Shown here piece after piece: positions 17,475 through 26,051 of a DNA stretch of 64,000 nucleotides (within the stretch, counting starts at the first letter, position 1; each line of letters opens with the position of its first letter). The stretch comes from Acidobacteriota bacterium. GTDB lineage: Bacteria > Acidobacteriota > Thermoanaerobaculia > Thermoanaerobaculales > Thermoanaerobaculaceae. Location of the stretch: the NCBI GenBank assembly GCA_016213675.1, contig JACQZW010000025.1, forward strand, positions 84,508 to 148,507, given 5' to 3'. A program made the translations under genes and the position numbers. The notes under the pieces are model-generated. The model was not told the origin of the DNA, searched no databases, and saw only the letters and a list, made by a program, of their open reading frames with translations.

Positions 17475-17506
17475 GTTATAAGCAATTCTTGTGCCGCAGT
17501 TCACAA
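17475..17506 (-). promoter_or_regulatory. aprBA promoter with Rex-type operator
   Basis: On the minus strand TTGTGAACTGCGGCACAA (17489-17506) fits the Rex consensus TTGTGAANNNNTTCACAA with a perfect left half and only two mismatches overall. About 8 nt downstream is TATAAC (17475-17480), a good -10. The operator thus covers the -35 region, which suits NADH-relieved repression. It shares the GGNACAA right half with the site before sat. Confidence 0.7.
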
Positions 17507-17784
17507 GAGGGCAAAGACGCCGGTGGGAGAAGGCTTCTCGGTCAGTCCGAAGGGGGCTTGACGTACCTGCCGTTACGAAAAGGCAACGGGGTCCCGGACG
17601 CCATGCGGCGCAGCCGGTTCGAGGCGCCTGTACTTGTCTATTCTCGGGAGTGAGTTAGCGGCGTTACGCAGGCGAAACGGCGGAGCGCCCTTTCGCGGCG
17701 GCCGGACGGCGCCGACATGAGGCCAGCGGCCGCTCAACTTTTCCTCAGGTGGTGCAGTATGATCCGGTGGGTTTGGAGGCGGCG
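17507..17784. other. Upstream region of sppA
   Basis: No gene is evident here. A TATGAT hexamer at 17758-17763, about 20 nt before the sppA ATG, could be a -10 with a short leader; no convincing -35 accompanies it. Several GC-rich inverted repeats are too irregular to call. Confidence 0.4.
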
Positions 17785-19500
17785 ATGACCTCGCGTTCCA
17801 AGGCGCTCGTGGCTGTGTTCTCTCTCGTCGGCGTGCTGGCACTCGGGCTGGCGGTGACGGTGTTCGGGATCCGCGGCCTGGCCCGGCACGTCCCCGGCAA
17901 CGCCGTCCTCGCCATCGACCTTGCCGGCCCGATCCCCGAGCAAGCCCCGGACTCGCCGCTCGGCGAGCTGCTGGGGCAGCGGGTGGTCTCGCTGCAGGAC
18001 CTGCGTGACGCCTTGGTGAAGGCTTCGACGGACGCGCGGATCCGGGCGGTCAGGGTGCGGGTGGAGGACATTCAGGCCGGACTTGCCACCGCACAGGAGA
18101 TCCGCGCGCTGCTGGATCGGGTCAATCGAGCAGGCAAGTCGACGACCGCCTACATGGACACCGCCGGCGAGTTCGCTCCGGGCAACCTGCAGTACTACGT
18201 CGCCAGCGCGTGCCGTCGCGTGGTCCTCAACCCGATGGGCGACATCAACTTGACCGGTCTGCGCATCCAGACGCCGTTCGCCCGCGGCACCTTCGACAAG
18301 CTCGGGATCGACCCCGAATTTCCCGGCATCGGGGACTACAAGACGGCGCGCTTCTTCTACACCGAGAGGGACTTCACGCCGGCCCACCGGGAGATGATGA
18401 CCTGGCTCCTGGACTCGTTCACCGAGCAGCTCGTGGGCGGGATCGCCGACTCGCGGAAGATGACGCCCGCCGAGGTGCGGGCGCTGATCACCCGCGCGCC
18501 GTTCGTCGCCGACGATGCCCTCGAGGCGCGCCTCGTCGACCGGCTGGCGGACTGGGGCGAGTTCGTCGAGGAGGTGCAGAAGGGGGTTGGCAAGGACGAG
18601 GTTTCGCTGTGGCGCTACCTCAAGTCCGGCCGGCCCGACCGCAGCGGGACGACCGTGGCGGTCGTCGTCGCCGGGGGCAGCATCATGCGGGGCGAGAGCG
18701 GCTACTCGCCGATGCCGTTGTTCGGCGGCGACGTGATGGGCTCCGAGACGATCGCGCGCGCATTTCGGCAGGTCCGCGACTCCGGAGCCAAGGCCGTCGT
18801 CTTCCGGGTCAACTCGCCGGGAGGCAGCGCCATCGCCTCGGAGGTCATCCGCACCGAGATGGAGCGCACCGCGAAGGAGATCCCGGTCGTCGTATCGATG
18901 GGAGACGTCGCCGGTTCGGGCGGCTACTGGATCACCTGCGGCGCGCAGCGGATCGTGGCGGACCCCGGGACGATCACCGCATCGATCGGGGTCTTCGGAG
19001 GCCACCTCGCGATGGAGAAGTTCTGGGCGGACAAGCTCGGCGTCACCTGGGGACGGATCGACGGAACCCCGAACGCCGACATGTTCGACTCGCTGGATCC
19101 CTGGACACCGGAGCAGAGGGCTTCCGCGCAGCGACTCCTCGACCGCATCTACGGGTCGTTCCTGGACCGCGTCGCCTCCTCGCGCAAGATGTCCCGCGAC
19201 GAGGTGGATGCCGTCGGCCGCGGCCGGGTCTTCACCGGAGCGCAGGCCGTCGACAAGGGGCTGGTCGACCGGCTTGGCGGTTTCGACGAGGCGTTGGCGG
19301 TCGCCAGGGAGCTGGCGGGCCTCGAGGCCGACGCCGCGGTCGAGCTCGTCTTCTACCCGCGGACACGGCCGTTCCTGCAACGACTGATGGACCGGGATGC
19401 CGACACCGCGGCCAGGCTCGCGGGGATACTGAAGGAGCTGGACAACCCGACCGGAGCACTGCTCGGCCCGGTGTGGCAGCCACCGATCGTGGTGCGGTGA
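17785..19500 (+). CDS. sppA: Signal peptide peptidase SppA, double-domain (67K) type
   Basis: Membrane-anchored serine protease that degrades cleaved signal peptides. The 571-residue protein has an N-terminal membrane segment (about residues 7-30) and two tandem crotonase-like domains, as in E. coli SppA. The Ser-Lys dyad is visible: Lys186 in GDYKTARFF of the first domain and Ser378 in DVAGSGGYW of the second. FRVNSPGGSA and TASIGVFGG surround the active site. The ATG at 17785 is favoured over an ATG-like start 36 nt upstream because GGAGGCGGCG precedes it. It is convergent with the metallophosphoesterase gene and stands alone. Confidence 0.93.
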   Translation: MTSRSKALVAVFSLVGVLALGLAVTVFGIRGLARHVPGNAVLAIDLAGPIPEQAPDSPLGELLGQRVVSLQDLRDALVKASTDARIRAVRVRVEDIQAGLATAQEIRALLDRVNRAGKSTTAYMDTAGEFAPGNLQYYVASACRRVVLNPMGDINLTGLRIQTPFARGTFDKLGIDPEFPGIGDYKTARFFYTERDFTPAHREMMTWLLDSFTEQLVGGIADSRKMTPAEVRALITRAPFVADDALEARLVDRLADWGEFVEEVQKGVGKDEVSLWRYLKSGRPDRSGTTVAVVVAGGSIMRGESGYSPMPLFGGDVMGSETIARAFRQVRDSGAKAVVFRVNSPGGSAIASEVIRTEMERTAKEIPVVVSMGDVAGSGGYWITCGAQRIVADPGTITASIGVFGGHLAMEKFWADKLGVTWGRIDGTPNADMFDSLDPWTPEQRASAQRLLDRIYGSFLDRVASSRKMSRDEVDAVGRGRVFTGAQAVDKGLVDRLGGFDEALAVARELAGLEADAAVELVFYPRTRPFLQRLMDRDADTAARLAGILKELDNPTGALLGPVWQPPIVVR

Positions 19501-19545
19501 GGCGACGCGGGCCTGCAGCGGCAGGGTGGCCGGCGGGGCCGGGGA

Positions 19546-20409
19546 CTAGCCTGCGTCCCAGCCGAGGGGGCCGCGCTCGAGCGTGATCAGGTCGAGCTCC
19601 GGCGGCGCTCCGAAGCGCAGTGGGACCGCGCCGACACCGATCCCTCGCGACACGTAGAGCAGGTGCTCGCCCCGCTGGTACGGTCCGGCGATGTACGCGG
19701 TCTGCAGCCGGGCGACGTTGACCGCGCGGCTCGGGAAGGTGATCTGCCCGCCGTGCGTGTGTCCGGCGAGCATTACGTGCGCCCCCGCGTGGCGGGCGGC
19801 ACGGAAGCCCGACGGCTGGTGACAGAGGAGCAGGCGGAACAAGCCCTCGTCCTCGCCGACGACACGGAACGAAGGTCCGTGGGGCGGCCAGGCGCTCAGG
19901 TCGTCGACGCCGACCACGCGGAGTCGGGAGCCGCCGCGCTCGAGGGTGACGGCGGTGTTGACCAGCGGCGTGATGCCGACGGCCTCGAGGGCCTCAACGG
20001 CCAGGTCGCGCCCGGCGAGGTGGTCGTGGTTGCCGAGGATGCCATAGGCCCCGAGCGGCGCGTGGATGCCCGCGAAGCCGTGCACGAACATTTCGGCATC
20101 GACCTCGCGACGGTCGAGCTGGTCGCCGGTGAAGGCCAGGAGGTCCGGCGCGGCCTCCTCGACCAGCTCGCGGACACGGGCCAGCCGCTGTGGCGGCATG
20201 AACACGCCGGCATGGATGTCGGAGATCTGGGCAATGCGGAGGCCGGAGAACTCCGCGGGCAGCTCGGGATGGGTGAGGGTGATGCGGCGGACCAGGGGCA
20301 GCTCGGTGGCTTCGACCCAGCGGGAGCGCGCAAAGAACAGGCCGCCGACAGCACCCATCGCCCCCCGGGAGAGCACATTGCGACGCGTGACGTAGCTGAC
20401 TGTTTTCAT
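19546..20409 (-). CDS. YaeI-like calcineurin-fold metallophosphoesterase, exported
   Basis: A 287-residue two-metal phosphoesterase. The full motif series is present: DIHAG near 64, GDQLDRRE, GNHDHLAG, a histidine in CHQPSG and GHTHGGQ. The N-terminus TRRNVLSRGAMGAVGGLFF has a twin-arginine followed by a hydrophobic stretch, so Tat export or membrane anchoring is likely. It closely follows the YaeI/YkuE type, thought to act on phospholipid headgroups or phosphodiesters at the membrane. Here the substrate is unknown. It is divergent from the FHA-PP2C gene (about 60 nt apart) and convergent with sppA. Confidence 0.88.
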   Translation of the reverse strand: MKTVSYVTRRNVLSRGAMGAVGGLFFARSRWVEATELPLVRRITLTHPELPAEFSGLRIAQISDIHAGVFMPPQRLARVRELVEEAAPDLLAFTGDQLDRREVDAEMFVHGFAGIHAPLGAYGILGNHDHLAGRDLAVEALEAVGITPLVNTAVTLERGGSRLRVVGVDDLSAWPPHGPSFRVVGEDEGLFRLLLCHQPSGFRAARHAGAHVMLAGHTHGGQITFPSRAVNVARLQTAYIAGPYQRGEHLLYVSRGIGVGAVPLRFGAPPELDLITLERGPLGWDAG

Positions 20410-20468
20410 TCGGCGCCGCGGGAGCGGCTGTGCAGTCTAACACGCCTGGCTCTGATAGACTTCCCGCA

Positions 20469-22088
20469 ATGTCGCGGCACAAGCGGGAGTCATGGGCTTC
20501 CCGGCCACTTCTGGAGCCTGTCGATCACGGTGGTCAGCGGGTCCGCGTCGGGGACGAGTCGCTCCGCTTCGGGCGCGATCCCGGCTGCGACGTCGTGATT
20601 CCGGACCTGACCGTGTCGCGCCGCCATGCGCGCCTGTTCTGGGACGACGGCGAGCTGGCCCTCGAGGACCTGGGCTCGTCGGGCGGGACCTTCCTCAACG
20701 GCGAACGGGTGCAGCGGGCCAACCCGCGCCGCGGCGACGTGATCCGCCTGGGCCCGCGTGTCGGGTACCGGGTGGACGTCGAGGCCGCGAGCAGCACCCT
20801 CGGAGCGGCGGCGCAACAGAGCGGCCAGGGCGAGGGGGTCAGGCACCTGCAGGTCCTCCTGGAGGTGGCCCGGGCCCTGAACGCCGCGACCGTGCTCGAG
20901 GAGGTGCTGGACATCGTCCTCCAGGCCGCGGTCCGACTGGTCGGCTCCGACCGCGGCTACCTGGTCCTGCTCGGCGGGGACGGCGGCCGCAGCGCCGTGG
21001 TGTCGTATCCGCCGGGCAGCGCCGAGACCACGTGGGTCGCGCAGAGCTCGATCCTCGACCGGGCGATCGGCGGTCGGGAGACTGTGGTGGTCGGCCCCGG
21101 CGACGGTCAGTCCAAGTCCATGGTGGCGCGCGGAATCTCGTCGGCGCTGGCGGCGCCGTTGCTGGTGGCCCGCCACCCCATGGGCCGGGGCAAGGACGCG
21201 TCGTTCGTCGCCACGCTCGAGGTGATCGGCGGAATCCTGGTGGAGCGCCGCCAGGCGGGTGCCGTCTTCTCTCGCGACGAGCTGGCCGTGTTCGAGTCAC
21301 TCGCTGCCGATGCCGCATTGGCCATCGACAGCGCCCGCCTCTACCGGGAGACCCGGGACAAGGCCAAGATCGAGCACGAGATGGCGCTCGCCCGCACGAT
21401 CCAGGCGGCGATGTTGCGCGAGCCGCCGCAGGTCAGCTTCGCGGAGATCCACGCGCTCTCCCAGCCGGCGCGGAGCGTCGGGGGCGACCTCTACTTCGCG
21501 GGAGTCCGGCCGGACGGCGCCGTGGTGACGGCGGTGGGCGACGTTTCGGGCAAGGGCGTTGCCGCGGCGCTGATCATGGCGATGGCCCAGGGGCTCCTCG
21601 CGCTCGTCACCGACCTCGGGTTGCCGTTCGGCGAGATGGTGTCCGCTCTCGATCGCAACCTCGCCACGTTCAATCCCGGCAACCGCTTCCTCACCCTCGG
21701 CGCGTGCCTCCTGCACCCCGACGGCCACCTCGCGGCGGTGAACGGTGGCCACTGTCCCCTCGTCGTCGTCCGTCGCGACGGTCGGCTGGAGACGGTCGAT
21801 CCGACCGGCCCGGTGATCGGCCTGCTGCCGGGGGCACACTGGGGACGGAGCGACCTCACGCTCGAGCGGGGTGACGCCATCGTCAGCTTCAGCGACGGGA
21901 TCACCGAGTCGTTCTCGCCGACCGACGTCGAGTTCGGCATCGAGGGCGTGCACCGCACCCTCGAGGGCCTCGCCGGCGCGAGTCCAGCGGAGACCGGTCG
22001 GGCACTGCTCGACGCGGCAGCCGCCCACCGGGAGGGTCGCGAGGCGCAGGACGACGTCACGCTCCTCGTCGTCAAGTACACCGGCTAG
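20469..22088 (+). CDS. FHA-GAF-PP2C (RsbU/SpoIIE-type) serine phosphatase
   Basis: A cytoplasmic signalling phosphatase of about 539 residues. Residues ~15-105 form an FHA phosphothreonine-binding domain (LRFGRDPGCDVVIPD, VSRRHARLFW, GSSGGTFLNGERV). A GAF sensor domain follows (about 125-290, ending in VFESLAADAALAID). The C-terminal PP2C_SIG domain starts at about 310 with the metal motif SVGGDLYF. It continues with GDVSGKGVAAALIMA, NGGHCPLVVV and SFSDGITE. Such proteins dephosphorylate anti-anti-sigma factors, but no STAS or anti-sigma partner is adjacent. The ATG at 20469 is preferred over an ATG 39 nt upstream because the FHA domain begins soon after it; neither has a clear ribosome site. 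Confidence 0.9.
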   Translation: MSRHKRESWASRPLLEPVDHGGQRVRVGDESLRFGRDPGCDVVIPDLTVSRRHARLFWDDGELALEDLGSSGGTFLNGERVQRANPRRGDVIRLGPRVGYRVDVEAASSTLGAAAQQSGQGEGVRHLQVLLEVARALNAATVLEEVLDIVLQAAVRLVGSDRGYLVLLGGDGGRSAVVSYPPGSAETTWVAQSSILDRAIGGRETVVVGPGDGQSKSMVARGISSALAAPLLVARHPMGRGKDASFVATLEVIGGILVERRQAGAVFSRDELAVFESLAADAALAIDSARLYRETRDKAKIEHEMALARTIQAAMLREPPQVSFAEIHALSQPARSVGGDLYFAGVRPDGAVVTAVGDVSGKGVAAALIMAMAQGLLALVTDLGLPFGEMVSALDRNLATFNPGNRFLTLGACLLHPDGHLAAVNGGHCPLVVVRRDGRLETVDPTGPVIGLLPGAHWGRSDLTLERGDAIVSFSDGITESFSPTDVEFGIEGVHRTLEGLAGASPAETGRALLDAAAAHREGREAQDDVTLLVVKYTG

Positions 22089-22129
22089 CTGTTCCCGAGT
22101 CGCGAGGCGCGAGAGGTCGAGGCCGGCGG

Positions 22130-23365
22130 TCAGCCTTCGGTGACGACCTCGCGGATCACGATGCCGCGCTTCTCCAGCTCGGCGAGGAACTCCTGGTAGA
22201 GGGCGCCGTAGATGCCGTCCTCGGGGGGGACGATGCCGGTCTCGCGGATCCGGCCCTCGGCGAGCATGCGAGCGGCGATCGCGACCGGGAACCCGGTGGC
22301 CCGCATCATCGACGACAGCCCGTGGCGGGTGTCGGCTTCGTCCCACATGAAGTACTCGATGGTGACCGGCCGGCCGCCCTTTTCGCCACGCAGCGTGTTG
22401 TACATGACGCAGACGTCCGAGTCGCCGGGACGCTGCTGCAGTCGCGGGGTGATGAGCGCCAGCAGGACCTCGCGGGGGACGACGCGGGTCCCGTTCACCT
22501 CGACGGGCTCGAGCTCGAGGAGCCCGCACTCCTTGAGCGTCTGGACCCCCTGCCAGTGGCCGGGCCAGCGGACGGTCTTCTCGGCGAACTCGCGGAGCTG
22601 GGTGCGCGAGAAGATGAAGCTCGGCATGCCCGGGGTGACGGCACACTCGAGCTCCTCGTCCTTGCCGAACTGGTTGAAGCGGAACGGCTCGCGGTCGCTC
22701 CCGGCGTCGATCTCCACGACCTTGCCGTCCTTCACGACCTTGAGACGGATCATGTACTCGCGCAGCACGTGCTCGAAGGCCCAGGTGATCATGTAGCGCA
22801 GCGGGTGCCTGGCGGCCGCCTCCTTGGCCGGGATCCCGCCGACCCGGGCGATCGCCACGTCGGCACGGTCGAGCTTGCGGATCCCGTCTCCGAGGGTGAT
22901 GTTGGACAGCCCCGGTGCGAACCCCATGCCGTCGAGGAAGCAGATGCCGTTGGCGACGGCTTGCTCGTGCAGCCGGTCGCCGTACTCGTCGAGCGTCAGC
23001 CCGGCGGGCAGATCCAGCCCCTCGACCTCGTAGGCGTCCGGGCGCCGGTGGTACTCCTCGAGCATGTCGACGATCGGCAGGCGCGCCTCGATCGCCAGCT
23101 CCGCGGTCTTGTAGCTGGTGTGCCGGTCGGGTAGCGCGAGGGCGCCCGCGTCGTAGCCCCGCATGACCGCGAGCATGCCCGCACGGTCGTGGATGTCGAC
23201 GACGTGGGCGGTGATCTTCTCGCTGCCGACCCACGCCTTGACCCGGTCCAGCGCGTCGCGCCGGCGACCGGTGATGCCGATGGCCGTGACCCGCGGGTCC
23301 GCCGCCAGGTCCCACGCGACTGCGGATCCGATCTTGCCCGAACCGCCGAAGACGAGGATGCGCAT
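22130..23365 (-). CDS. Saccharopine dehydrogenase-like oxidoreductase
   Basis: A 411-residue NAD(P)-binding protein of the saccharopine dehydrogenase superfamily (lysine, carboxynorspermidine and related amine-linked metabolism). The N-terminal Rossmann motif MRILVFGGSGKIGSAVA is at residues 1-17. Later segments (GFAPGLSNI, PEDGIYGALYQEFLAELEKRG) match the catalytic and dimerisation half. The ATG at 23365 is chosen because AAGGAGAGCAGCC precedes it; an upstream GTG frame exists. A half Rex-like sequence (TTCACAA at 23421) is upstream but not convincing. Neighbours are an unrelated phosphatase and a transporter, so the substrate cannot be inferred. Confidence 0.8.
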   Translation of the reverse strand: MRILVFGGSGKIGSAVAWDLAADPRVTAIGITGRRRDALDRVKAWVGSEKITAHVVDIHDRAGMLAVMRGYDAGALALPDRHTSYKTAELAIEARLPIVDMLEEYHRRPDAYEVEGLDLPAGLTLDEYGDRLHEQAVANGICFLDGMGFAPGLSNITLGDGIRKLDRADVAIARVGGIPAKEAAARHPLRYMITWAFEHVLREYMIRLKVVKDGKVVEIDAGSDREPFRFNQFGKDEELECAVTPGMPSFIFSRTQLREFAEKTVRWPGHWQGVQTLKECGLLELEPVEVNGTRVVPREVLLALITPRLQQRPGDSDVCVMYNTLRGEKGGRPVTIEYFMWDEADTRHGLSSMMRATGFPVAIAARMLAEGRIRETGIVPPEDGIYGALYQEFLAELEKRGIVIREVVTEG

Positions 23366-23445
23366 GGCTGCTCTCCTTCTGTCTGTCGAGTCGGGTCGAG
23401 CATAACTCCGCGTGCGACCCTTCACAAGGCCGCGCGCAGCGCCGC

Positions 23446-24840
23446 TTACGGGTCAATCGGCCGAGCTTCCGGATCGCCGCCGGGCGGCGGGTCCGCGCGT
23501 CGTCGTCCGACCAGCCAGAGCACGGCGGACGCGGTCAGCGCGGGAAAGATCGGCTCGAGCCCGAGCGGGTACGAGCCGTCGTCGCCGCGGGCGAGGATGA
23601 ACGCGAGCGCCACCGCCGCCGCGGCCAGCATCGCGGCGGTCGCGAAGGCGGGCCGGTAGCGCATGCGGGGGGCGAAGTGGGACAGCGCCAGGGGGAGAAG
23701 CAGGGCCGAGGTGACGATGCTGCCGACGTCGTGCCAGATCGCCACCACGGAGCGCAGGCGGAGGGCCAGCACGACGGCCGCGAGGCCCGCGATGAGGAGT
23801 CCGAGCATGGTCCAGCGCCGCTGGCTGCCGCGGCGCGACAGCTCGGGGGCGATGTCGTGGCCGACGGTCGCCGCCGCCAGGAAGAGGTACGAGTGGGCGG
23901 TCGACATCACGGTGGCGAACAGCCCGACGGCGAACAGGCCGTTGGCCAGCGGCGGCAGGACGAGCCGGCCGAGCTCGGGGTAGGCGAGGACGGGGTCGGC
24001 GCCGGGGAGGAGGACGCGGGCCGCGAGACCCGCGAACGTCGTCAGGAAGTCGAAGAGAAGCCAGAACGCCACCGACACGAGCACGCCGCGCCGGGCGACC
24101 TCGGGGGTCCGCGCGGCGTAGGTACGCTGGTAGAACGTCGGCTCGACCAGCGTCTGCATCGCGATGAAGTACCAGACGACGACGGCCTGGACGCCGAGCC
24201 CGCCGTCCCACGTCCGGTGCGCCGGCGGGAGGGCGTCCCAGAGTGCTCCGAAGCCGCCGACGCGGGCGAGCGCTGCGGGAAGGACCACGAGGAAGCCCAG
24301 GAACATCAGGACGAACTGCAGCGCGTTGGTGTCCACGACCGTCCGGAAGCCGCCGGCCGCCACGTAGGCGATCGTGAACGCCGTCCCGGCGACCACGGCG
24401 GCGGCGAGGGGCCAGCCGAGGTAGATCCTGGCGAGCTCGCCGAGCATGAGCACGTAGGCTGCCGGGATGGCCATGAGCAGCACCAGGGAGGCTCCGACGC
24501 GCGCCGCCCATGGGCCATACGCGGTGCGGAGCTGGTCGGGTATCGAAGCCGCCGCGGTCGCCCTGGCCCGGGCCGCCAAGACGAAGGCGAAGAGGAGCGC
24601 CGCGAGGTAGTACGGCACCCCGAAGACGAGCCAGTTGGCGATGCCGAAGCGGAACGAGAACTCGCCAACCCCGAGGACCCCGCCGTACCAGGTCGAGACC
24701 AGCGTCGCCACGAACGCCGGCAGCGTGAGACGCCGCCCGGCCAGGAGGAACTCGAGCTCGCCCCGCGTCCGGCTTCGCCAGGCCAGCACCAACAGGGCCG
24801 CGGCGTACAGCGCGAGGGCGGTCGGGACCAGCGCGTCCAC
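23446..24840 (-). CDS. Sodium:solute symporter family protein
   Basis: A 464-residue inner-membrane transporter with about twelve to thirteen hydrophobic segments, of the SSS family that couples Na+ influx to uptake of sugars, amino acids, pantothenate or similar solutes. The first helix is VPTALALYAAALLVLAW, followed by the family-typical FLLAGRRLTLPAF with STWYGG after it, then AAGGFRTVVDTNALQ, which fits the SSS core. The GTG at 24840 is chosen because a longer frame would overlap the divergent arsR gene; the ribosome site is weak. The substrate is unknown. It faces arsR, and the operator at 24891-24918 lies between them, so it may be coregulated. Confidence 0.85.
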   Translation of the reverse strand: MDALVPTALALYAAALLVLAWRSRTRGELEFLLAGRRLTLPAFVATLVSTWYGGVLGVGEFSFRFGIANWLVFGVPYYLAALLFAFVLAARARATAAASIPDQLRTAYGPWAARVGASLVLLMAIPAAYVLMLGELARIYLGWPLAAAVVAGTAFTIAYVAAGGFRTVVDTNALQFVLMFLGFLVVLPAALARVGGFGALWDALPPAHRTWDGGLGVQAVVVWYFIAMQTLVEPTFYQRTYAARTPEVARRGVLVSVAFWLLFDFLTTFAGLAARVLLPGADPVLAYPELGRLVLPPLANGLFAVGLFATVMSTAHSYLFLAAATVGHDIAPELSRRGSQRRWTMLGLLIAGLAAVVLALRLRSVVAIWHDVGSIVTSALLLPLALSHFAPRMRYRPAFATAAMLAAAAVALAFILARGDDGSYPLGLEPIFPALTASAVLWLVGRRRADPPPGGDPEARPIDP

Positions 24841-24890
24841 GGCCGCGAGTATACGGGCCCGGTCGGGACGGCCGGTCCCGGTGGGAATGA

Positions 24891-24918
24891 ATCGATCTAT
24901 CGACAAGTTTCTATCGAA
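24891..24918. promoter_or_regulatory. ArsR-type operator, copy 1
   Basis: A 28-nt site beginning ATCGAT and containing ATCGACAA and then TCTATCG, just before the arsR ribosome site. It aligns base by base with the site at 25244-25271 (19-20 of 28 identical). It lies between the divergent symporter and arsR genes, as expected for autoregulation. Confidence 0.55.
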
Positions 24919-24928
24919 CGGAGGGACC

Positions 24929-25255
24929 GTGGACGAACGACGGATGGTCAAGGTGGCCAAGGCGCTGGGGGACGCGACGCGGTTCGCGATCCTCCGGGCG
25001 ATCGTGTCCGCCGGCGAGATCTCGTGCGGCGAGGTGGCCGCGCGCTTCCCGATCGCCCAGGCGACGGTCTCGCACCACCTGCGAATCCTCGGCGAGAGCG
25101 ACCTCGTCGCGGTCCGGCGCGAGGGCCAGCACAGCTACTTCCGCCTCGTCCCGGATACGCTGGTCGCGTACCGGGACGCCCTCCGCGAGTTCACGAGGGG
25201 ATCGCGGCGCGGCCGACCGGGTCGGGCCGCGGCGATCGGGAATATCGATTCATAG
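24929..25255 (+). CDS. ArsR-family winged-helix transcriptional repressor
   Basis: A 108-residue DNA-binding protein. After VDERRMVKVAKALGD comes the family-typical LGDATRFAILRAI helix. The recognition region is EVAARFPIAQATVSHHLRIL and the wing is VAVRREGQHSYFRLVPD. The classic ELCVCDL metal-binding motif is absent: the corresponding region has one cysteine (EISCGEV), so metal sensing is doubtful. The GTG at 24929 follows GGAGGG. The gene precedes yceI on the same strand, and nearly identical operator-like sites flank it, so it probably represses itself and yceI, perhaps also the divergent symporter gene. Confidence 0.9.
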   Translation: MDERRMVKVAKALGDATRFAILRAIVSAGEISCGEVAARFPIAQATVSHHLRILGESDLVAVRREGQHSYFRLVPDTLVAYRDALREFTRGSRRGRPGRAAAIGNIDS

Positions 25256-25271
25256 ACAAACGTCTATGCAA
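25244..25271. promoter_or_regulatory. ArsR-type operator, copy 2
   Basis: Overlaps the arsR stop codon and lies 20 nt before yceI. The core CATAGACAAACGTCTATG is a perfect 7-bp inverted repeat with a 4-nt spacer. It aligns with 24891-24918 across ATCGAT, GACAA and CTAT. Confidence 0.6.
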
Positions 25272-25290
25272 CTGAAGGGAAGGTTCGACA

Positions 25291-25908
25291 ATGAAAAGCA
25301 ACAGGAGCTTCATCCTCTTGGCTGCACTCATGATCCTGGCCGTGGCGGCCGGCGCGTCGGCGCAGACGGCCACCTGGGAGATCGACGCGAGTCACTCGAC
25401 GATCGGCTTCGGCGTCAAGCACCTGATGGTCTCGACGGTGCGCGGTCAGTTCAACTCGTTCACGGCGAGCATGCAGACCACGGGCGACGACCCCGCGACC
25501 GCGAAGATCACGGTGAGCATCGACGCGGCGTCCATCGACACCCGCGTCGCCAAGCGCGACGAGCACCTGAAGAGCGCCGACTTCTTCGAGGTGGCCACGT
25601 TCCCGACCATCACCTTCGTCTCCAAGAAGGTCGAGAAGACCGCGTCCGGCCTCAAGATCACCGGCGACCTGACGATGCGTGACGTGACGAAGGAAGTCGC
25701 CCTGGACGTCAGCGACATCACCGGTCCGATCAAGGATCCGTACGGCAAGAGCCGCGTCGGGGCGCACGCGACCACGACGGTCAACCGCAAGGACTTCGGC
25801 CTCAAGTACAGCGCGGCGATGGAGACCGGCGGGTTGGTGGTCGCCAACGAGGTCACGCTGGTCCTGGACGTCGAGTTCGTCAAGCAGCAGGCCGCGTCCA
25901 CCAAGTAG
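25291..25908 (+). CDS. YceI-family periplasmic lipid-binding protein
   Basis: A 205-residue secreted protein. Residues 1-25 are a signal peptide (ILLAALMILAVAAGASAQ). The mature part is the lipocalin-like YceI beta-barrel, recognisable by WEIDASHSTIGFGVKHLMVS at the start and NRKDFGLKYS near the end, with DEHLKSADFFEVATFPTI in the middle. Family members bind isoprenoid or amide lipids and are often induced by acid, oxidative or membrane stress. The ATG at 25291 follows GAAGGGAAGG. Its position after arsR and its own operator copy suggest dedicated control. A UUCG-loop terminator follows. Confidence 0.93.
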   Translation: MKSNRSFILLAALMILAVAAGASAQTATWEIDASHSTIGFGVKHLMVSTVRGQFNSFTASMQTTGDDPATAKITVSIDAASIDTRVAKRDEHLKSADFFEVATFPTITFVSKKVEKTASGLKITGDLTMRDVTKEVALDVSDITGPIKDPYGKSRVGAHATTTVNRKDFGLKYSAAMETGGLVVANEVTLVLDVEFVKQQAASTK

Positions 25909-25932
25909 TCCGCGATCGCACGGTGCGTCTGG

Positions 25933-25960
25933 ACGAGCGGCCTTCGGGCCGCTCGTTTCG
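25933..25960 (+). terminator. Rho-independent terminator of yceI
   Basis: A perfect 10-bp stem ACGAGCGGCC / GGCCGCTCGT closed by a TTCG tetraloop and followed by TTCG, starting about 25 nt after the yceI stop codon. Confidence 0.8.
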
Positions 25961-26051
25961 TCGCAGTCGTGGGGGCAGCGGGTCTTCACCGCGGCTTCAC
26001 GGCGGCCTCGTACCTTCCTGGGCTTGGCAAGGAGGCGGCGGACGCGCGAGA

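Noticed and set aside
17292..17504. 70-codon frame upstream of aprB on the minus strand
   Set aside because: It would start inside the proposed Rex operator, above the transcription start, and has no ribosome site or domain.
23410..23427. Possible third Rex-type site before the saccharopine-dehydrogenase-like gene
   Set aside because: Only the TTCACAA half matches; the other half (GCGTGCG) does not, so it is probably chance.
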